A DNA stretch of 64,000 nucleotides, from assembly GCA_913777945.1 (NCBI GenBank), contig CAJYTY010000022.1, positions 248,001-312,000 of the forward strand, read 5' to 3'. The notes beneath the pieces are model-generated. The model did not search any database, was not told the origin of the DNA, and saw nothing but the letters and a program-made list of their open reading frames with translations. Numbering within the stretch: position 1 is the stretch's first letter; each line of letters starts with the position of its first letter. This stretch comes from an uncultured Acinetobacter sp. Lineage in GTDB: Bacteria > Pseudomonadota > Gammaproteobacteria > Pseudomonadales > Moraxellaceae. Made by a program: the position numbers and the translations under genes. Positions 54,401 through 63,256 of this stretch are shown piece after piece.

Positions 54401-55056
54401 TAAATGAACTGACACCTACGCGCCGTGGAGTCACTACGGTCTTTGCTGGACTGGTACTCGACGTTGCCAATTTCCCGAACCGCATTGTTGTTACGCTCGA
54501 TGACGGAACTGCGCGTGTTGAAGTCAGTTGTAACCATGAACGTTTTCAGCGCTTTAAAGATATTGTCGCAATTGAGCAAGTGGTGGTGATTGAAGGCGAA
54601 ATTTACGAACGTGAAGGCTTCGACCGTCCGATGGCACGCTTGACCAAAGCATTTAGTCTGAATGAAATTCGTCAAAAACGTGCCAATCATATTCGCATCC
54701 AGCCTACAGACGACTTGATGACCCCTGCTTTAGCGCGCGATCTGCAACAGATTCTTTTACCTTATTGTAATATTGATATGTGCCAGCATATTCCTGTCAT
54801 CATGTGTATCGATCAGCCTTACGCAAGTGCAGAAGTGCAGCTTGGGCAAAACTGGAAGGTTGCGCCACTAGACGAACTACTGGTGAAACTGCGCGATTAT
54901 TTTGGTAAAGAAGCGATTTACATTGAATATCAGGTGAAGTCAAAAGCAGCCAAAGCGGCAGAGCCAGTAAAAGCGAATATTGCCCAGCCACCGCAAGATA
55001 TGTCGATGGATGAAGCAATGGATCTGTATCACGCAGAAGTCTCTCAATACTCTTAA
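51496..55056 (+). CDS. dnaE: DNA polymerase III subunit alpha
   Basis: The 1186-residue replicative polymerase. In order: PHP domain at the N-terminus ([28 protein letters not shown]), polymerase core with [15 protein letters not shown] and the catalytic aspartates in [32 protein letters not shown], then the tandem HhH region and an OB domain ([18 protein letters not shown]), and a C-terminal beta-clamp/tau-binding tail. ATG at 51496 has AAGGATAGG upstream. A typical full-length gammaproteobacterial DnaE. trmJ starts 18 bases after its stop. Confidence 0.97.
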   Translation: [1186 protein letters not shown]

Positions 55057-55074
55057 ATTTGAATCGGATACTTT

Positions 55075-55923
55075 ATGAATAATGCTGACAATGCGTTGGT
55101 GAATCAATCATTGGCGCATGTACGAATTGTGATGGTCAATACCACGCTTCCAGCCAATATTGGAAGTGCGTTACGTGCAATGAAAACCATGGGACTGTCA
55201 AAACTGGTATTGGTTGCACCCAAAACCTATCCACATCCCGATATCGATGCCCTTGCCGCAGGTGCACAAGATCTGATCGAGCAAATTCAGATTGTGGATA
55301 CGCTTGAAGATGCCATTCGAGATTGTCATATTGTATTTGGAACCAGTGCGCGTAGCAGAACCATTCCTTGGCCACTGCTCGATGTACGCCCGGCTGCTGA
55401 ATTATCGATAGATGCCGTGCTGAATAAACAACAGCAAGTCGCGATTGTATTTGGTCGTGAAGATCGCGGTCTGACCAATGAAGAGCTGGCATTGGCCAAT
55501 TATCACCTCACGATTCCGGTCAATACCGACTATGGCGTGTTAAACGTAGCGCAAGCCATTCAAGTGGTGTGCTATGAAATGCGAATGGCTGCACTCGAAC
55601 GAACCACCACATCATCTACTGAAACGACAAATGCCCAAATGCAGGTTGCAGAAGGTGTCGCAATGGACTGGGATGAGCCACTGGTCACTCATCAGCAAAT
55701 GGAAGAATTTTATCCTCATTTTGAAAAAATGCTGGTCGACATCGAATTTTTAGATCCACAAAATCCGCGTTTGCTTCCACTTCGTATGCGCCGTTTGTTT
55801 GGTCGTATTCAACTCGACCGAATGGAGTATCATTTGTTACGTGGTGTGTTTAGCCGCGTGCAAGCACTCAGTCAGGGCAAATGGAAAAAAACACAACAGG
55901 ATGAGGATCAGCCCCATGTTTAA
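55075..55923 (+). CDS. trmJ: tRNA (cytidine/uridine-32-2'-O)-methyltransferase TrmJ
   Basis: A 282-residue SPOUT methyltransferase. [23 protein letters not shown] near the N-terminus, [21 protein letters not shown] and [17 protein letters not shown] make the trefoil-knot SAM site. The C-terminal part (about 165-282) holds the TrmJ-specific helices. It methylates position 32 of several tRNAs. It lies just after dnaE and overlaps cysE by eight bases, so the three are likely co-expressed. Confidence 0.93.
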   Translation: MNNADNALVNQSLAHVRIVMVNTTLPANIGSALRAMKTMGLSKLVLVAPKTYPHPDIDALAAGAQDLIEQIQIVDTLEDAIRDCHIVFGTSARSRTIPWPLLDVRPAAELSIDAVLNKQQQVAIVFGREDRGLTNEELALANYHLTIPVNTDYGVLNVAQAIQVVCYEMRMAALERTTTSSTETTNAQMQVAEGVAMDWDEPLVTHQQMEEFYPHFEKMLVDIEFLDPQNPRLLPLRMRRLFGRIQLDRMEYHLLRGVFSRVQALSQGKWKKTQQDEDQPHV

Positions 55924-56725
55924 ACAGCTTAAAGAAGACATTCAAGCCGTATTTGCGCGTGATCCGGCAGCACGAAATACCCTGGAAGTTTTGACGACTT
56001 ATCCCGGTATTCATGCACTGATCATGCATCGGCTTGCACATGAGCTCTGGAAAAAAGACTTGAAAGGCTCTGCGCGTGCGCTGTCTTCTCTGAGCCGATT
56101 TGCGACAGGAATTGAGATTCATCCTGGTGCCAAAATTGGTCGTCGCTTTTTTATCGACCATGGCATGGGTGTTGTGATTGGTGAAACTGCCGAAATTGGC
56201 GATGATGTCACGCTGTATCATGGCGTAACGCTTGGCGGTACAACTTGGAATAAAGGCAAGCGTCACCCGACGCTTGAAGATGGTGTAGTGGTCGGTGCCG
56301 GCGCAAAAATTTTAGGGCCATTGATCATTGGTAAAGGCGCGAAAATTGGTTCAAATGCTGTTGTGACCAAGCCTGTTCCTGCGGGTGTGACTGCTGTAGG
56401 CAGTGCAGCGCGATTTATTCAAAAAGATCTGGATAAAAATGCCGAAGAAATGCGCCGTGAAAGCTATGCGCAAAGTATTGGATTTGAACCTTATGCAGCC
56501 ACTCGCGACCAGACCGATCCTTTACTCGAAGGTATGAAAGTACTGCTTGACCGTATTCAGCAAAATGAAGTGCGTATGAATACTTTATGCAAGCGATTGA
56601 CTGCACTTGATCCGACATTTAAAAAACAAAACTATGATCAGCATCCATTTAGCGATGAAGAGCTTAAAATTATTGAAGAAGTCCGACGTGAATGTGAAGC
56701 ACAGCATAAGATGAGCGATGCTTGA
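55916..56725 (+). CDS. cysE: Serine O-acetyltransferase
   Basis: A 269-residue CysE of the short N-terminus type. An alpha-helical lead (residues 1-65, [19 protein letters not shown]) precedes a left-handed beta-helix of hexapeptide repeats ([30 protein letters not shown], shown here as consecutive hexads), with the catalytic His in IDHGMG and HGVTLGG. It makes O-acetylserine for cysteine synthesis. The start overlaps trmJ by eight bases; a longer frame exists but lies within trmJ. The C-terminal helix after residue 190 is longer than usual. Confidence 0.93.
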   Translation: MFKQLKEDIQAVFARDPAARNTLEVLTTYPGIHALIMHRLAHELWKKDLKGSARALSSLSRFATGIEIHPGAKIGRRFFIDHGMGVVIGETAEIGDDVTLYHGVTLGGTTWNKGKRHPTLEDGVVVGAGAKILGPLIIGKGAKIGSNAVVTKPVPAGVTAVGSAARFIQKDLDKNAEEMRRESYAQSIGFEPYAATRDQTDPLLEGMKVLLDRIQQNEVRMNTLCKRLTALDPTFKKQNYDQHPFSDEELKIIEEVRRECEAQHKMSDA

Positions 56726-56834
56726 CCATTTAGTTTAATACTGTAACACGGCACTCATTGCATGTTTGCTCAGGTTTTCTTAGACTGGCTGCACAACGAT
56801 CTTTTATTCATACAACAATTTTACGGATGACTCT

Positions 56835-57758
56835 ATGATGTTTAAGCCTTTGGCATACACCATGTTAGCAGCTTCAGTTTTAACCGCATGTAGCCCTCTT
56901 CCTGTCAAAGAAAATAAGCAAAGCACACAACCTTACGTGTTCACCGAGCCGGATATTTCGCCGCCATTTTATTCATTAAATCCATTTAACTACGATGCAC
57001 CTCCTGCATTTGAAGTTGCACTTAAAGAAGCAGCAGCTCAACCTGTAACAAAAATGGTGGTAAAACGTTCGGATGATCCGACACAAACGATCGTGCTCGA
57101 TGTCAACAAACTGATTGTTCCAACAATTAAAAATAATATGCGTAGCATGAAATATGCAGCATTGGCTGGTGAAAATGAACTGGATGTCACCGAAATTGAT
57201 GACTTTATCCAGCTTGTTGAAGGTAAAGCTCGCCATTATCCACCACGTTTTACCGATCGTCAGGAGCGTCGTGGTTATGAAAGCAAGTTAAAGCAGGTTT
57301 CAGCGCAACTTGATACTTTAGCAGCCAATCCAGATGCTTCATTTGATGTTCTGATTCGAGCATTTAAAGCCAGTGTGCTTGGCCGTAACCTCGATTTAGG
57401 TTCTGCTTATACCACCAAATCACTGACTTATGCTCAACGTTTACTCAAAATGAATCCAAATGATCCAGAAGCCAATTTCTGGTTTGGTTTTGGTTTATCT
57501 GAAGGTGGTGGTCAACGTGAAGCAATGCCATATTTGGAAAAAGCCATGAAAGGCGGCGTACAGGAAGCGTATTTGGTCAGTGCAAATAACTATATTGCAA
57601 TGGAGCAAAAGAAAAATGCGGTCCAAACGCTCAAAAATTACAAAATCAAATATCCAGACGAAGCTGAGGTTGCAGATCGTTTAATTACAGAGATCGAAAA
57701 GCAAGGTCGCTGGAATGTGTGGCAAGTCATGACCAACCCGGCAGTTGCACCGAAGTAA
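56835..57758 (+). CDS. Lipoprotein with TPR-like repeats
   Basis: A 307-residue protein with a lipoprotein signal (lipobox LTAC, acylated Cys near residue 19). The C-terminal third has TPR-like helices (YAQRLLKMNPNDPEANFWFG, REAMPYLEKAMKGGV). GGATGA precedes the ATG pair. It could be an envelope assembly or stress factor. It is followed after 144 bases by another lipoprotein gene, but that gap makes co-transcription uncertain. Function unknown. Confidence 0.7.
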   Translation: MMFKPLAYTMLAASVLTACSPLPVKENKQSTQPYVFTEPDISPPFYSLNPFNYDAPPAFEVALKEAAAQPVTKMVVKRSDDPTQTIVLDVNKLIVPTIKNNMRSMKYAALAGENELDVTEIDDFIQLVEGKARHYPPRFTDRQERRGYESKLKQVSAQLDTLAANPDASFDVLIRAFKASVLGRNLDLGSAYTTKSLTYAQRLLKMNPNDPEANFWFGFGLSEGGGQREAMPYLEKAMKGGVQEAYLVSANNYIAMEQKKNAVQTLKNYKIKYPDEAEVADRLITEIEKQGRWNVWQVMTNPAVAPK

Positions 57759-57902
57759 CACTTCACTCTTTTATGTAAAAGTAGGCTGACCAACAGCCTA
57801 TTTTTATGGTTGTTTCTTAGAACCCTGTACTTCAGTTTGATCCAGATTGATTGCACATATTATGATGTGCCGACTCACCATATCTAAAAAGAACTATTTG
57901 CT

Positions 57903-59906
57903 ATGAGACCGAATCCATCATTGCTAAAAGGACTTAGCCTACTGAGTGTAAGCCTCACCCTCTTACTCAGTGGTTGCCAAGTGGTGAGCGTAAAGCAGCA
58001 AGCGTTAAATATTACCATTGCCAATGAGCGCAATAGTATTCTGATGCAAGATGCATTGAGTGAGGCCAGTCTGAATGTCTTGTCGATGTCGGGCCGAGAA
58101 GCAAATGTTTGTACAAACGACCCCGATGCATGTATTGCAGAACTCAAAACAATTTCACAAATTGGTGAAGAGCAATTTCTGTCTGCCGCAAGCGAAATAT
58201 ATCTGGCAAAATCGATGCAACTTGAACGCTCGTCGGATTGTAAAACACCTTCTTCTACAGCTAAATCAAATACAAAACTAAATTTGTCGAATCAGGAAAA
58301 TAACTGTTTAGATCGTCAAATGAATATGCTCGATAAAAGCATTCGCTATAGTTATGCCTATTTATTTTTGACACAAAGAAAACCGCAAGATCGAATATTT
58401 GATAACCGCCAAGTTCAAATTCGAGATTTCTATAATCAAGCCATTGCGAAACAAGTGACGTTGTATGCGCTTCGCAATCCACAAAAACAAGTACAAACCC
58501 AGATTCAACTCGGTGACAATACTTACCGTATTAATTTTGATGATTTTCCACAACTTGCAAAGCAACCTCTTGAGAAGTTTATTTCGAGTTATAACCTGAA
58601 CTTTTCAGGGCTTCGCACAATTAATCGCCGAGATGGTTTTGGATCAGAGTTTGTTGCAGTTTTCCCGCCATCAAATCGTAAAGAATCTTCAAAATATATT
58701 GTCGACCCGCTACATTACAACTTTAAGAGTGGACAAAATCCAAATATTCACGACGCGCGCTATCTGGCAGTTACACTTGTCGTCGAGCCTCAGATCAAGC
58801 CCAAGAATGTCGACCAGATTTTAAATAATCCTCAATTTGTGATTAAAGTTTATGATCCGTACAATACTGAAAATATTAAGGTCGCGGGAAAAAGCTACCC
58901 CTTAGCAGCAAATTTTTCGGCACCATATGGTTTATGGCTGGCGGAAAATAATCTTGGAATTTTGGCTTATTTAAGCTTATTGGATCGCGATCAACGTTTA
59001 AGCATGCCGCATCTGTATAAGCTCGAACCGTATAATCCCAATAAAAAAATTATTGTATTGGTACATGGATTGGCCAGTAGCCCTGAGGCATGGATTGGGC
59101 TCACCAACGATATTATGGGTGATCGTGTACTACGCGAGCATTATCAAGTCTGGCAAATTTTTTACTCGACCAATATGCCAATTTTGGAAAGCCGTTATCA
59201 AATTTATGCGTTGTTACAGCAGGCATTTGATGGACTTGACCCTCAAGATGCAGCAGACCACAATGCGGTACTGATTGGTCATAGTATGGGAGGCATTATT
59301 AGCCGATTACTGGTGAGTAAGGCTGATTTATCAGATAAAGCCTTTAAGATGCTAAATACCAATCAACGTCAACGGTTTAAGCGAGATCAAAATGTTTTAA
59401 ACCGCTTTAAAATTCAACCCATTGAAAATTTTGACCGCGCAATTTTTATGTCTGCACCTCACCGGGGTACAGATTATGCAGACCGATGGTTTACCTTGGC
59501 AGCACGTAAAATTATTCGCCTGCCCAGCTCTTTTTTAGGCGCACTGACCGACACCCTCACCAACGATGCGACCGATCAGGCCAAGGACCTAACCAATGGC
59601 ATCAACGGTGGACTCATTCAAAATGGTCCAAGTGATTTAAGCCACAAATCTAAATTTATTGCACTGACTAAAGATGTTGTGCCACCAAAAGGCTACGTGT
59701 TTCATTCAATTATGGGCAACATCACTAAAAGTCAGGAACCTGATCAAATTACAGATGGTATCGTTCCGTATAGCAGCGCCCATCTTGACGGCGCTGTATC
59801 TGAAAAAATTATTAAGGGCGGGCATTCAATTCAGGAAACACCAGAAGCATTGCTTGAGTTACGTCGGATTCTGCGCTTGCACCTTCAGCAGCATCAAATC
59901 AAGTAA
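57903..59906 (+). CDS. Lipoprotein alpha/beta hydrolase (lipase/esterase-like)
   Basis: A 667-residue lipoprotein (lipobox LSGC, Cys near residue 25). A long N-terminal part (residues 26-365) of unknown fold is followed by an alpha/beta-hydrolase domain. LVHGLASSPEAWIGL is near residue 387, the nucleophile elbow GHSMGGIISR near residue 459, MSAPHRGTDYAD near 523, and a His in IKGGHSIQETPEALL (the likely catalytic His) near 645. It may act on lipids or esters at the outer membrane. Its stop abuts the stop of the convergent TenA-like gene with no spacer. Confidence 0.82.
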   Translation: MRPNPSLLKGLSLLSVSLTLLLSGCQVVSVKQQALNITIANERNSILMQDALSEASLNVLSMSGREANVCTNDPDACIAELKTISQIGEEQFLSAASEIYLAKSMQLERSSDCKTPSSTAKSNTKLNLSNQENNCLDRQMNMLDKSIRYSYAYLFLTQRKPQDRIFDNRQVQIRDFYNQAIAKQVTLYALRNPQKQVQTQIQLGDNTYRINFDDFPQLAKQPLEKFISSYNLNFSGLRTINRRDGFGSEFVAVFPPSNRKESSKYIVDPLHYNFKSGQNPNIHDARYLAVTLVVEPQIKPKNVDQILNNPQFVIKVYDPYNTENIKVAGKSYPLAANFSAPYGLWLAENNLGILAYLSLLDRDQRLSMPHLYKLEPYNPNKKIIVLVHGLASSPEAWIGLTNDIMGDRVLREHYQVWQIFYSTNMPILESRYQIYALLQQAFDGLDPQDAADHNAVLIGHSMGGIISRLLVSKADLSDKAFKMLNTNQRQRFKRDQNVLNRFKIQPIENFDRAIFMSAPHRGTDYADRWFTLAARKIIRLPSSFLGALTDTLTNDATDQAKDLTNGINGGLIQNGPSDLSHKSKFIALTKDVVPPKGYVFHSIMGNITKSQEPDQITDGIVPYSSAHLDGAVSEKIIKGGHSIQETPEALLELRRILRLHLQQHQIK

Positions 59907-60653
59907 TTACGCGGTTTTAGATTGCAGTTTGTAGCACTCATCAAGTGCCAATGCATAGTATTCAAGTCCTTCTTTTGCAGCAAGAAAAGCTTTTTGCTGC
60001 AATTCTGGTTGATCTGCACACAATCGTTTGATGAGTTCCATGGCTTCATAGGGATGTAAATCATCGTAATGCGCATGCGCACGTAGCCATGCCAGAGAAC
60101 GTTTATTGATATTCACTTCTGGCTGATCAAGATATGCATGTATACCTTTATAGACCTGAACTGACCAATCACCTGTCGCCCATTCAATCGCCAGATTGGT
60201 TGCTGCAAGGCACTCAGCTAAAGAACCCGTGGTATTGGTATGCCATAAAAAATGATTGACTGCATTCATGGCGACTGGGGGACGAACTTGATTGAGTTGA
60301 TCAATGCTCAAGCCAAAGCCTCCTGCCCAGTCTTGATACCAATTTAGGTGTCGTTCTTCCACTTTAATGTTTTGAATCAGCCAATTGCGGGTTTCAGTCA
60401 CACCTTGAGCAGAAAAATCAATCGCTTTAGACAACCCTAGCGCCATGTAAGAAGGAAAATGCGCGACCAAAGGATAAAAGTTAAGCAAGGCCGAACGAAA
60501 GCAGTCCAGACTTAATTGTCCGCTGGCCATGTTTTGAAATAAAGGATGCTGGCTTACGCGATCTTTATACGGAATGAGTTCGTCCCAAAATTGCTGAGCC
60601 CATGGACTATGCGATGTTATTTCTAAAGCTGTTCCTTTTGTATAAGCACTCAT
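59907..60653 (-). CDS. TenA/heme-oxygenase-fold family protein (PqqC-like)
   Basis: A 248-residue helical-bundle protein of the TenA/PqqC superfamily. Landmarks are YPLVAHFPSYMAL, EERHLNWYQDWAGGFGLS (Glu and His ligands) and the C-terminal HAHYDDLHPYEAMELI motif. Such Glu/His pairs point to the heme-oxygenase-like diiron oxidase branch, although the TenA thiaminase fold is the closest named relative. No thi gene is nearby. The start at 60653 follows AGGA by eight bases; an upstream frame adds 20 unlikely residues. Substrate unknown. Confidence 0.75.
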   Translation of the reverse strand: MSAYTKGTALEITSHSPWAQQFWDELIPYKDRVSQHPLFQNMASGQLSLDCFRSALLNFYPLVAHFPSYMALGLSKAIDFSAQGVTETRNWLIQNIKVEERHLNWYQDWAGGFGLSIDQLNQVRPPVAMNAVNHFLWHTNTTGSLAECLAATNLAIEWATGDWSVQVYKGIHAYLDQPEVNINKRSLAWLRAHAHYDDLHPYEAMELIKRLCADQPELQQKAFLAAKEGLEYYALALDECYKLQSKTA

Positions 60654-61136
60654 TCTTAAAATCCTGTTACTGTTTCGTCCAGTGAACTCATTTATGCTGC
60701 ATTGATAATACAATATACAATTTAGAAAAATACTGTATTTTTTATCACTTTTCTAGACGCCTTCAAATCATTTTTGTGAATTAAATCTCATTTTAATTGA
60801 CTATTTTTTATAATTCTTAAGCGATATTTAAATAAAGATCAATTTTTATAATAATGTGATTTAATACACAATTTATCAAATTATAATGAATTAATATTAT
60901 TTAAAAATGATGACCAATTATCATTTTTAAATCATTCACATTTATATTTCACATTTTTACAAATAAATAATTATTTTAATAACATATTGTTTTATAAAGT
61001 TTTATATAAAAAATAGATATTACTTTTCATCCTTAAAATTTCAACGTATGATAATTATGACTTGAATACAATATTTAAATCTAAATCACTTTTAAAAAAA
61101 TATTTTGAGATTGCGTTAAGACAGTGAGATCTGCCG
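60654..61136. other. 483-base AT-rich divergent region with a 13-base inverted repeat
   Basis: No open frame on either strand. It holds the promoters of the TenA-like gene and the diguanylate cyclase. A perfect palindrome with arms 60899-60911 and 60920-60932 (13 bases each, eight-base spacer) lies about midway. Between divergent genes this is more likely an operator or cruciform-prone site than a terminator. Confidence 0.55.
60899..60932. repeat. Perfect 13-base inverted repeat
   Basis: ATTTAAAAATGAT / ATCATTTTTAAAT around an eight-base spacer. It is 205 bases before the diguanylate cyclase start and 246 bases before the TenA-like start. Its length exceeds what AT-rich chance usually gives, but the arms are low in G+C. 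Confidence 0.6.
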
Positions 61137-62381
61137 ATGAAGTTACAAGGCTCAAATATTTTAAGTCAGGAGCAGATAGACTTACTTTTATCGCGTGGCT
61201 TAAACTTTGTCTGGTTTCCTAAAACACTTGAACAAGTTTATCGCACTCAATATCGACAAGCGGCTGCCCATGAGTTTCGTTTTCGTGCACCGATTATTCT
61301 CATTTTATATAGTTTACTCAGCTTTGGTATTTTTCAGGTTCTTCCACAATCTGAAATTAAACTCTGGCTGATTAATTATGCTTGGGTTGGTGTAATTATT
61401 ACCAGTGCCTGGCTGCTCTCTTTTTTTAAATCGTTTGATAAATGGTTCGATTACTATGTTTGCCTTGGCTCAACTGCCGCTGTTGCCATCACATTTACGC
61501 TCATTAATATTCTAGAAGGCGGTCAAAACAATGCCTTACTGCATGCATCAATGATGTATGCCGTGATTATTATTTACGGCTTTGTTGGTCTTCGTTTTTA
61601 TACTGCCCTGTTTGCAGGTTGGGTCGGTGGGTTAATTGGTTTTACGATTAGTATTAATTCAAACATCTCGATTGATTGGACTTACTTAAATCGCACGTAT
61701 ACCTTTAGCAGCTTCTTAGGTATGGCGCTGGCCTACTTTACCGATCGTCAGCATCGTGAAAATTTTTTAAGTGACTGCGTTATTGAACTCAATCGGCTCA
61801 AACTGGTTAAACAGGCCGAATTACTGGAAACACTTTCACAGCAAGATTCACTCACTGGCTTAGCCAACAGACGCTATTTAGATGAAGTGCTTGAAAAAGA
61901 ATGGCGCCGTGCAGTTCGACACAGTATGCCCATCACCATCATGATGATCGATCTGGATTTTTTTAAATCATATAATGATTCGTTGGGGCATATCAAAGGC
62001 GACGAATGTTTACGTGAAATTGCCAAGGCCTTAACGTCACTCACTTCACGAAGTGGCGATTTAGCTGCACGTTATGGCGGTGAAGAATTTCTATTGTTGT
62101 TCCCAATGACCAATGAATCTGAAGCACTCATTCAGGTCAAACGCCTCATGAATGTAATTCGTAAGATCGATATTCAACATCCCTCAAGCGATATTTCGTC
62201 TCAGGTGACATTAAGTGTTGGGGTCGCGACCATGATTCCGCAAGTTGATGACAGTATTTCATCATTTGTATCTCGCGCAGATCATGCATTGTACACGGCA
62301 AAAAGTAAGGGTCGTAACCAGTATCAGATTGCCAATATTCATGTGTCGGTAGAGATGAATTATTCTTCATCGAAAGCTTAA
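61137..62381 (+). CDS. Membrane-bound diguanylate cyclase
   Basis: A 414-residue protein. About six hydrophobic segments span residues 48-205, forming an unidentified membrane sensor. A GGDEF domain follows (about 235-400) with DSLTGLANRRYLDEVL, MIDLDFFKSYNDSLGHIKGDECLR and the active-site loop RYGGEEFLLLF. RxxD (RSGD) five residues before GGEEF forms the product inhibitory I-site. It makes c-di-GMP, which favours attachment. No EAL domain. The start has no strong ribosome site. Single gene. Confidence 0.93.
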   Translation: MKLQGSNILSQEQIDLLLSRGLNFVWFPKTLEQVYRTQYRQAAAHEFRFRAPIILILYSLLSFGIFQVLPQSEIKLWLINYAWVGVIITSAWLLSFFKSFDKWFDYYVCLGSTAAVAITFTLINILEGGQNNALLHASMMYAVIIIYGFVGLRFYTALFAGWVGGLIGFTISINSNISIDWTYLNRTYTFSSFLGMALAYFTDRQHRENFLSDCVIELNRLKLVKQAELLETLSQQDSLTGLANRRYLDEVLEKEWRRAVRHSMPITIMMIDLDFFKSYNDSLGHIKGDECLREIAKALTSLTSRSGDLAARYGGEEFLLLFPMTNESEALIQVKRLMNVIRKIDIQHPSSDISSQVTLSVGVATMIPQVDDSISSFVSRADHALYTAKSKGRNQYQIANIHVSVEMNYSSSKA

Positions 62382-62513
62382 TTGTTCGTTTTATATGATC
62401 TGTCATTTGCATAAAAACCATCCAATTTAAAACGCTATCACACTTAACTCATGCTATTAAAGGTGAAATCGAGTAAATTATATGGCTTTAAAGCGATAAC
62501 TTTTTACGACTTG

Positions 62514-63170
62514 ATGACTAAACCTAGAATTAAACTTGAACTTCCTAACAATGCAGATAAATTGCTTCTGCATTCCTGCTGCGCACCGTGTTCAGGCGAA
62601 GTGATGGAAACGCTACTTGAATCGGGTATCGATTATTCGATCTTTTTTTATAATCCTAACATTCATCCTGTTAAGGAATATCTGATTCGCAAAGAGGAAA
62701 ATATTCGATTTGCCGAGAAACACAATATTCCCTTTATCGACTGCGACTATGACACCGACAACTGGTTTGCCCGTGCCAAAGGCATGGAAAATGAACCTGA
62801 AAAAGGGATTCGCTGCACCATGTGCTTCGATATGCGTTTTGAACGTACCGCCCTGTATGCGCATGAAAATGGATTTAAAGTAATTAGCAGCTCGCTCGGT
62901 ATTTCCCGCTGGAAAGACATGAATCAGATTAATGACTGTGGTGTTCGCGCTGCCTCACATTATCCTGAAATTACTTATTGGGATTACAACTGGCGTAAAA
63001 ATGGCGGTGCAACGCGCATGCTAGAGATTAGCAAACGCGAAGAATTTTACCAGCAGGAATACTGCGGTTGTGTGTATTCATTACGCGATACCAATCGCTG
63101 GAGAATGAGTCAGGGACGTGATCGGATTAAGCTCGGTGTTAAATTTTATTCTGCGACTGATCCTGAATAA
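62514..63170 (+). CDS. queH: Epoxyqueuosine reductase QueH
   Basis: A 218-residue protein of the QueH (DUF208) family, from ATG at 62514 ([12 protein letters not shown]). [15 protein letters not shown] near residue 22, [14 protein letters not shown] and [11 protein letters not shown] provide the Cys pairs for an iron-sulfur/metal site; [17 protein letters not shown] is conserved. QueH reduces epoxyqueuosine to queuosine in tRNA as the non-cobalamin alternative to QueG. A longer in-frame start at 62451 adds 21 residues that do not look conserved. Terminator follows at 63194. Confidence 0.9.
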   Translation: MTKPRIKLELPNNADKLLLHSCCAPCSGEVMETLLESGIDYSIFFYNPNIHPVKEYLIRKEENIRFAEKHNIPFIDCDYDTDNWFARAKGMENEPEKGIRCTMCFDMRFERTALYAHENGFKVISSSLGISRWKDMNQINDCGVRAASHYPEITYWDYNWRKNGGATRMLEISKREEFYQQEYCGCVYSLRDTNRWRMSQGRDRIKLGVKFYSATDPE

Positions 63171-63193
63171 TACTTTAACAAATTGGGTAAAAC

Positions 63194-63228
63194 AAAAAGA
63201 CTCGATGCAATGAAGCTCGAGTTTTTTT
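63194..63228 (+). terminator. Intrinsic terminator of queH
   Basis: ACTCGA paired with TCGAGT around an 11-base loop, extended by flanking A and T runs and followed by T7. Confidence 0.75.
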
Positions 63229-63256
63229 GCTTACAGCAGTCATGACGTCACCCAAC

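Noticed and set aside
55799..55915. Longer CysE start within trmJ
   Set aside because: The added residues are trmJ codons in another frame and do not resemble Cys[11 protein letters not shown] is the usual start.
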